Shown here: positions 61,001 to 64,000 of the stretch, piece by piece
How positions within the stretch are numbered: the first letter of the stretch is position 1
Layout of the letters: every line of letters begins with the position of its first letter
Translations under genes and position numbers: made by a program
Notes under the pieces: generated by a model
What the model was told of the DNA's origin: nothing
The model's database searches: none
What the model saw: the letters and a program-made list of their open reading frames with translations, nothing else
From: Tieghemostelium lacteum
Taxonomy: Eukaryota > Evosea > Eumycetozoa > Dictyosteliales > Raperosteliaceae
Reading direction: 5' to 3'
NCBI GenBank assembly: GCA_001606155.1
Contig: LODT01000029.1
Span: 558,001-622,000, forward strand
DNA length: 64,000 nt

Positions 61001-64000
61001 TATATCTATAAAGATCTACAGTCAAGTTTATCAACTTTGGTAGAAAAGTTCAAGGATCAGAAACAACATGATCTCACTGAAAACCATCAAACACAATTGA
61101 TTACTATTGGTAAATATATAATACAGTTATCCAATGAAATATGGTCACTTATTCTACAGTCATTCTCAAGTACCAATCAAGTTGATAATGTATTTAAGAT
61201 GGTTGGTTTGTTGAATGAAACTTCCAAGATTAATATATACAACTATTTTAAATCTGAGATTGATGAACAATCATCAGATGACTTTAGTCCACTGTTCAAG
61301 TGCATTGGTGCCTATATTCTGTTGAAATCCTATTTGGCAAAAGTTAAACGTTGTCTAAGTAGATCCAGAGAAGATGTCATTAAAGAATTGGAAACTTCAA
61401 GAATGAATAGAAACTGGAAACCTAAGGATTACCCTGAATGGTTACTGTTTGAGTTGGAACAGGATATAATGATTAGAGATATTCAGTCAAAGATTGCCAT
61501 TGATCTTATTAATTCTCAAGTTAACATTTGTACTCAACTTCAAATGGGTGAAGGTAAAACATCCGTAATTCTTCCTCTGATGTGTTTGGCGCTCTCCAGA
61601 AAGAGAATGGTAGTAAGAGTCAATGTATTACCATCCTTATTAGAAACATCAAGAGATGATATTATAAGACGTATGGGAGGTATTCTCAATAGAAAACTTT
61701 ATATATTCCCATACCAAAGAGACAGAGATTACCTAGCTGTCCAAAGTGTTCAAACCCTTCTATTTCAATTGGAAGAATGTAAATCACACAATGGAATCAT
61801 TCTATCAACACCAGAGTACAATCTATCATTCCTTCTAAAATGGAAACTTAAATTTGAAGATGAATCAAAGAATATGAAACCTATCATTGACTGGTACAAC
61901 CAATACATCTTTGATATCCTTGATGAATCTGATGAACTTCTCTCACATAAATACCAGTTACTCTATCCTATAGGGTACAAGCTACCTCTGGATGGAGGTA
62001 ACCAACGTTGGTCTATTATACAGAATATATGCCTTACTTTAAAGAAATATGCACCTGTTCTCATTCAAGGTCTTCACATGTCTGTTGAGTATAACTCAAA
62101 GTATCCATCTGCATTCCCTGTATTTACCATACTTGATCAAGCTCAGGGTAAACTACTTGTAAACAGACTTCTAGAGGTTATAATAGACCAAAAACTACTA
62201 GATTCTGAAAAGAAAGCAATTTTAATTGAAATGGCATCTAAAGAGAAATACAATCACAGTCATTTTGAAAAATTACTCAAGTTGAATGATAGTAATTTCA
62301 AGTATCTCGCACTTATGTATCGTGGTTTGTTTCTCTATGGTGTATTATTACATAGTCTACAAAAGATACCTACTAAAGACTATGGATTTGCTAGTACAAC
62401 TAGAACTAGATTGGCAGTACCTTATCGTGCTAAAGATACACCTTCAGAGAGAGCTGAATACGGTCATCCTGATATCGCACTAGTTCTCACCCACTTTGCA
62501 TATTACAACCAAGGTCTAACCTATGAACAATTTGTACAAGTAATTGAGTATCTGACTATTAAGGAGAAACATCAGGCTAAAGCTATCTATACTAGTTGGG
62601 TAGAGGAAGAAGTTACAGTACCAGACCATTACAAGTCTATTACATGTATTGCAATTTCTAATTCCTCACTAATGAAAGCTCTCTATCAGATATTCAGATT
62701 CAACATGTTGGTTATCAATTTCTATCTGTCTTCATTGGTATTGCCATATGAGACCAAAGCATATCCTGAGAAACTATTTGCCAATGCTTGGGATATCACA
62801 GCACATAAAAAGTATCCAACAACTGGTTTTAGTGGAACTAATGATACAAGTTGTCTACTTCCTCTGACAATTGAACAAAAGGATCTTAAGGAACTTAAGT
62901 ACACTAACTTTGAAGTCATTAAATATATTCTCTCACAATCCAATAATGATCAAGTTGAAATGGTAAATAAGGATACAATATTCAATCAATTGATTACCAA
63001 CAAGCATAAACCACGTGTACTCATTGATACTGGTGCATTGATGATTGGTAAATCAAATCTCCAAGTCGCCAAAGACTGGTTGAAACAATCTGATCCAACT
63101 TTAATTGATGGTGCATTGTATTTTGACGAAAGTAATGTTTTATCAGCCATTGATAGAAGTGGTAGAAAATATACATTTTATCTCTCACCTTTTGTTCAAC
63201 AGTTAGATAGAGTTGTTGTATATCTTGATGATTATCACACTAGAGGTGTTGATATTAAATTCCCAATTGGTACACATGCATGTGTTACTGTTGGTGCTCA
63301 ACTCACCAAAGAGAAGCTTCTCCAAGGTATACTAAGACTCAGAAAATTTGGACGTGGTCAGACTGTTAGTTTCTTTGTATCTGATCAATTGTCTATATAT
63401 TTAAATAATACTTTACCAACTGTAGAAATGATTTTGAATTTTGTTATCAATAATACTATTCAATCTATAACCAATGCTTTCCAGTCATGGTCACTCCAAG
63501 GTATAATGTATACCAGAACATCATCTGCATCTCAACTGTTTTCTAGATATCCAAAAATATTTAGATCCCTATCAACATTTCCAGAAATTTTGAAATTGGA
63601 GGATATGTACAGTCACGATTACTTTAAATCCAATTTATCAGTGGTTATTGATACTAGTGTAGCTGCATCTGATCAACAGTTTGCTAAGTGTATTGAATCA
63701 CTTAATGATCCTATAATTAAAAACATGTTGTTACGTGAAAATTCCAGATTACTAAAACAAATAACTAAAAAGGCTCAGGAACTGGTAAGTGATGTTGAAG
63801 TCTATTCCAATATGATGGATGAAGAGCAAGAAAGAGAATTTGAAATTGAAGAGGAAATTGAAAGAGAAACTCAACTTCCAGGTCAAAAGCATCCATTGGA
63901 ACCAGAAATGACAGCTAATCTTATGGAAATGGTTAAGGACTCTACAGTACCTTTAGACCCTAAATGGATACCTCACATCTCAGTCCTCTACCAACAAACC
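55097..64000 (+). CDS. Giant DUF6606/DUF3638/DUF3645-type protein (3' end outside window)
   Basis: The start codon stands alone in exon 1 (55097-55099), followed by a 69-bp intron (GTATGT...TTTAG). From 55169 the frame is open to the right edge, over 2940 codons. The N-terminus (LKHLFLPRKLSNKW) matches the DUF6606 start of giant fungal and protist proteins. Near codon 2130, VNICTQLQMGEGKTSVILPL is a Walker-A-like loop in DUF3638; DILDESDELL is the matching acidic box. The DUF3645 core follows: RLAVPYRAKDTPSERAEYGH, then PDIALVLTHFAYYNQGLTYE. A downstream VLIDTGALM and RGVDIKFPIGTHA resemble the second helicase-like half. Database entries of this family are often labelled ubiquitin hydrolase; the biochemical role is not established. 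A charged coiled-coil part (EREFEIEEEIERETQ) lies near the window end. Confidence 0.85.

Noticed and set aside
55802-62943. Several minus-strand and alternate frames of 65-108 codons
   Set aside because: All lie inside the giant plus-strand open frame, whose conserved motifs account for the sequence.
1-64000. tRNA genes, LTR elements, other mobile elements, CRISPR arrays
   Set aside because: I found no tRNA B-box with matching stems, no paired terminal repeats, no reverse transcriptase, integrase or transposase motifs and no regularly spaced repeats.

Overview
The window comes from a dictyostelid social amoeba, probably not Dictyostelium discoideum itself. The signs are AT-rich intergenic DNA with A/T homopolymers, short introns (about 45-80 bp, GTAAGT- or GTANGT-like donors, TAG acceptors), Asn- and Gln-rich low-complexity tracts, FNIP repeats, degenerate F-box/LRR-like proteins, and GH9 cellulases of the spore-germination type. 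No species call is possible from sequence alone; Cavenderia or a related group is a guess. I see no tRNA, rRNA, CRISPR array or complete transposable element.

Region 1 (1-20.7 kb) is ordinary single-copy gene space. It holds the 3' part of an arrestin-domain gene, a saposin-B protein, an ISD11-like LYR protein, a double-C2 protein, a small membrane protein, a decayed LRR gene packed against an anoctamin gene, an FNIP-repeat protein, a sugar transporter, mitochondrial serine hydroxymethyltransferase, a methyltransferase, mitochondrial superoxide dismutase, and two further LRR-like proteins.

Region 2 (20.8-31.2 kb) is the most distinctive part. Eight tandem genes or gene relics encode proteins with an N-terminal B-box zinc finger, a central helical or coiled-coil region and a C-terminal SPRY-like domain, which is a TRIM-like layout without RING. 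Six of them form three copies of a roughly 3 kb unit in which two subfamilies alternate. Several copies are broken, two of them at the same A-tract within the B-box codons. Decayed fragments lie between the units. A ninth, intact member sits alone at 41.7 kb on the other strand.

Region 3 (31.4-42 kb) holds two diverged GH9 endoglucanases with signal peptides and GPI-type tails on either side of a Rho-family GTPase. Next come a four-exon secreted protein carrying a deaminase-like zinc motif (H-x-E ... P-C-x3-C), a long coiled-coil protein and the solitary TRIM-like gene.

Region 4 (43-64 kb) holds a tubulin-tyrosine-ligase-like protein with a signal peptide, an unrecognised gene apparently split by a frameshift, an NmrA-type NAD(P)-binding protein, a single-pass membrane protein, a drug/metabolite-type transporter, another LRR-like protein, the splicing factor U2AF1 with an unusually long intron full of possible decoy acceptor sites, and the first ~8.8 kb of a giant DUF6606/DUF3638/DUF3645-type gene that runs off the right edge.

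The genes are mostly independent housekeeping or cell-surface functions. The TRIM-like array, the cellulase pair and the dispersed LRR/FNIP genes are the lineage-specific, fast-changing part.
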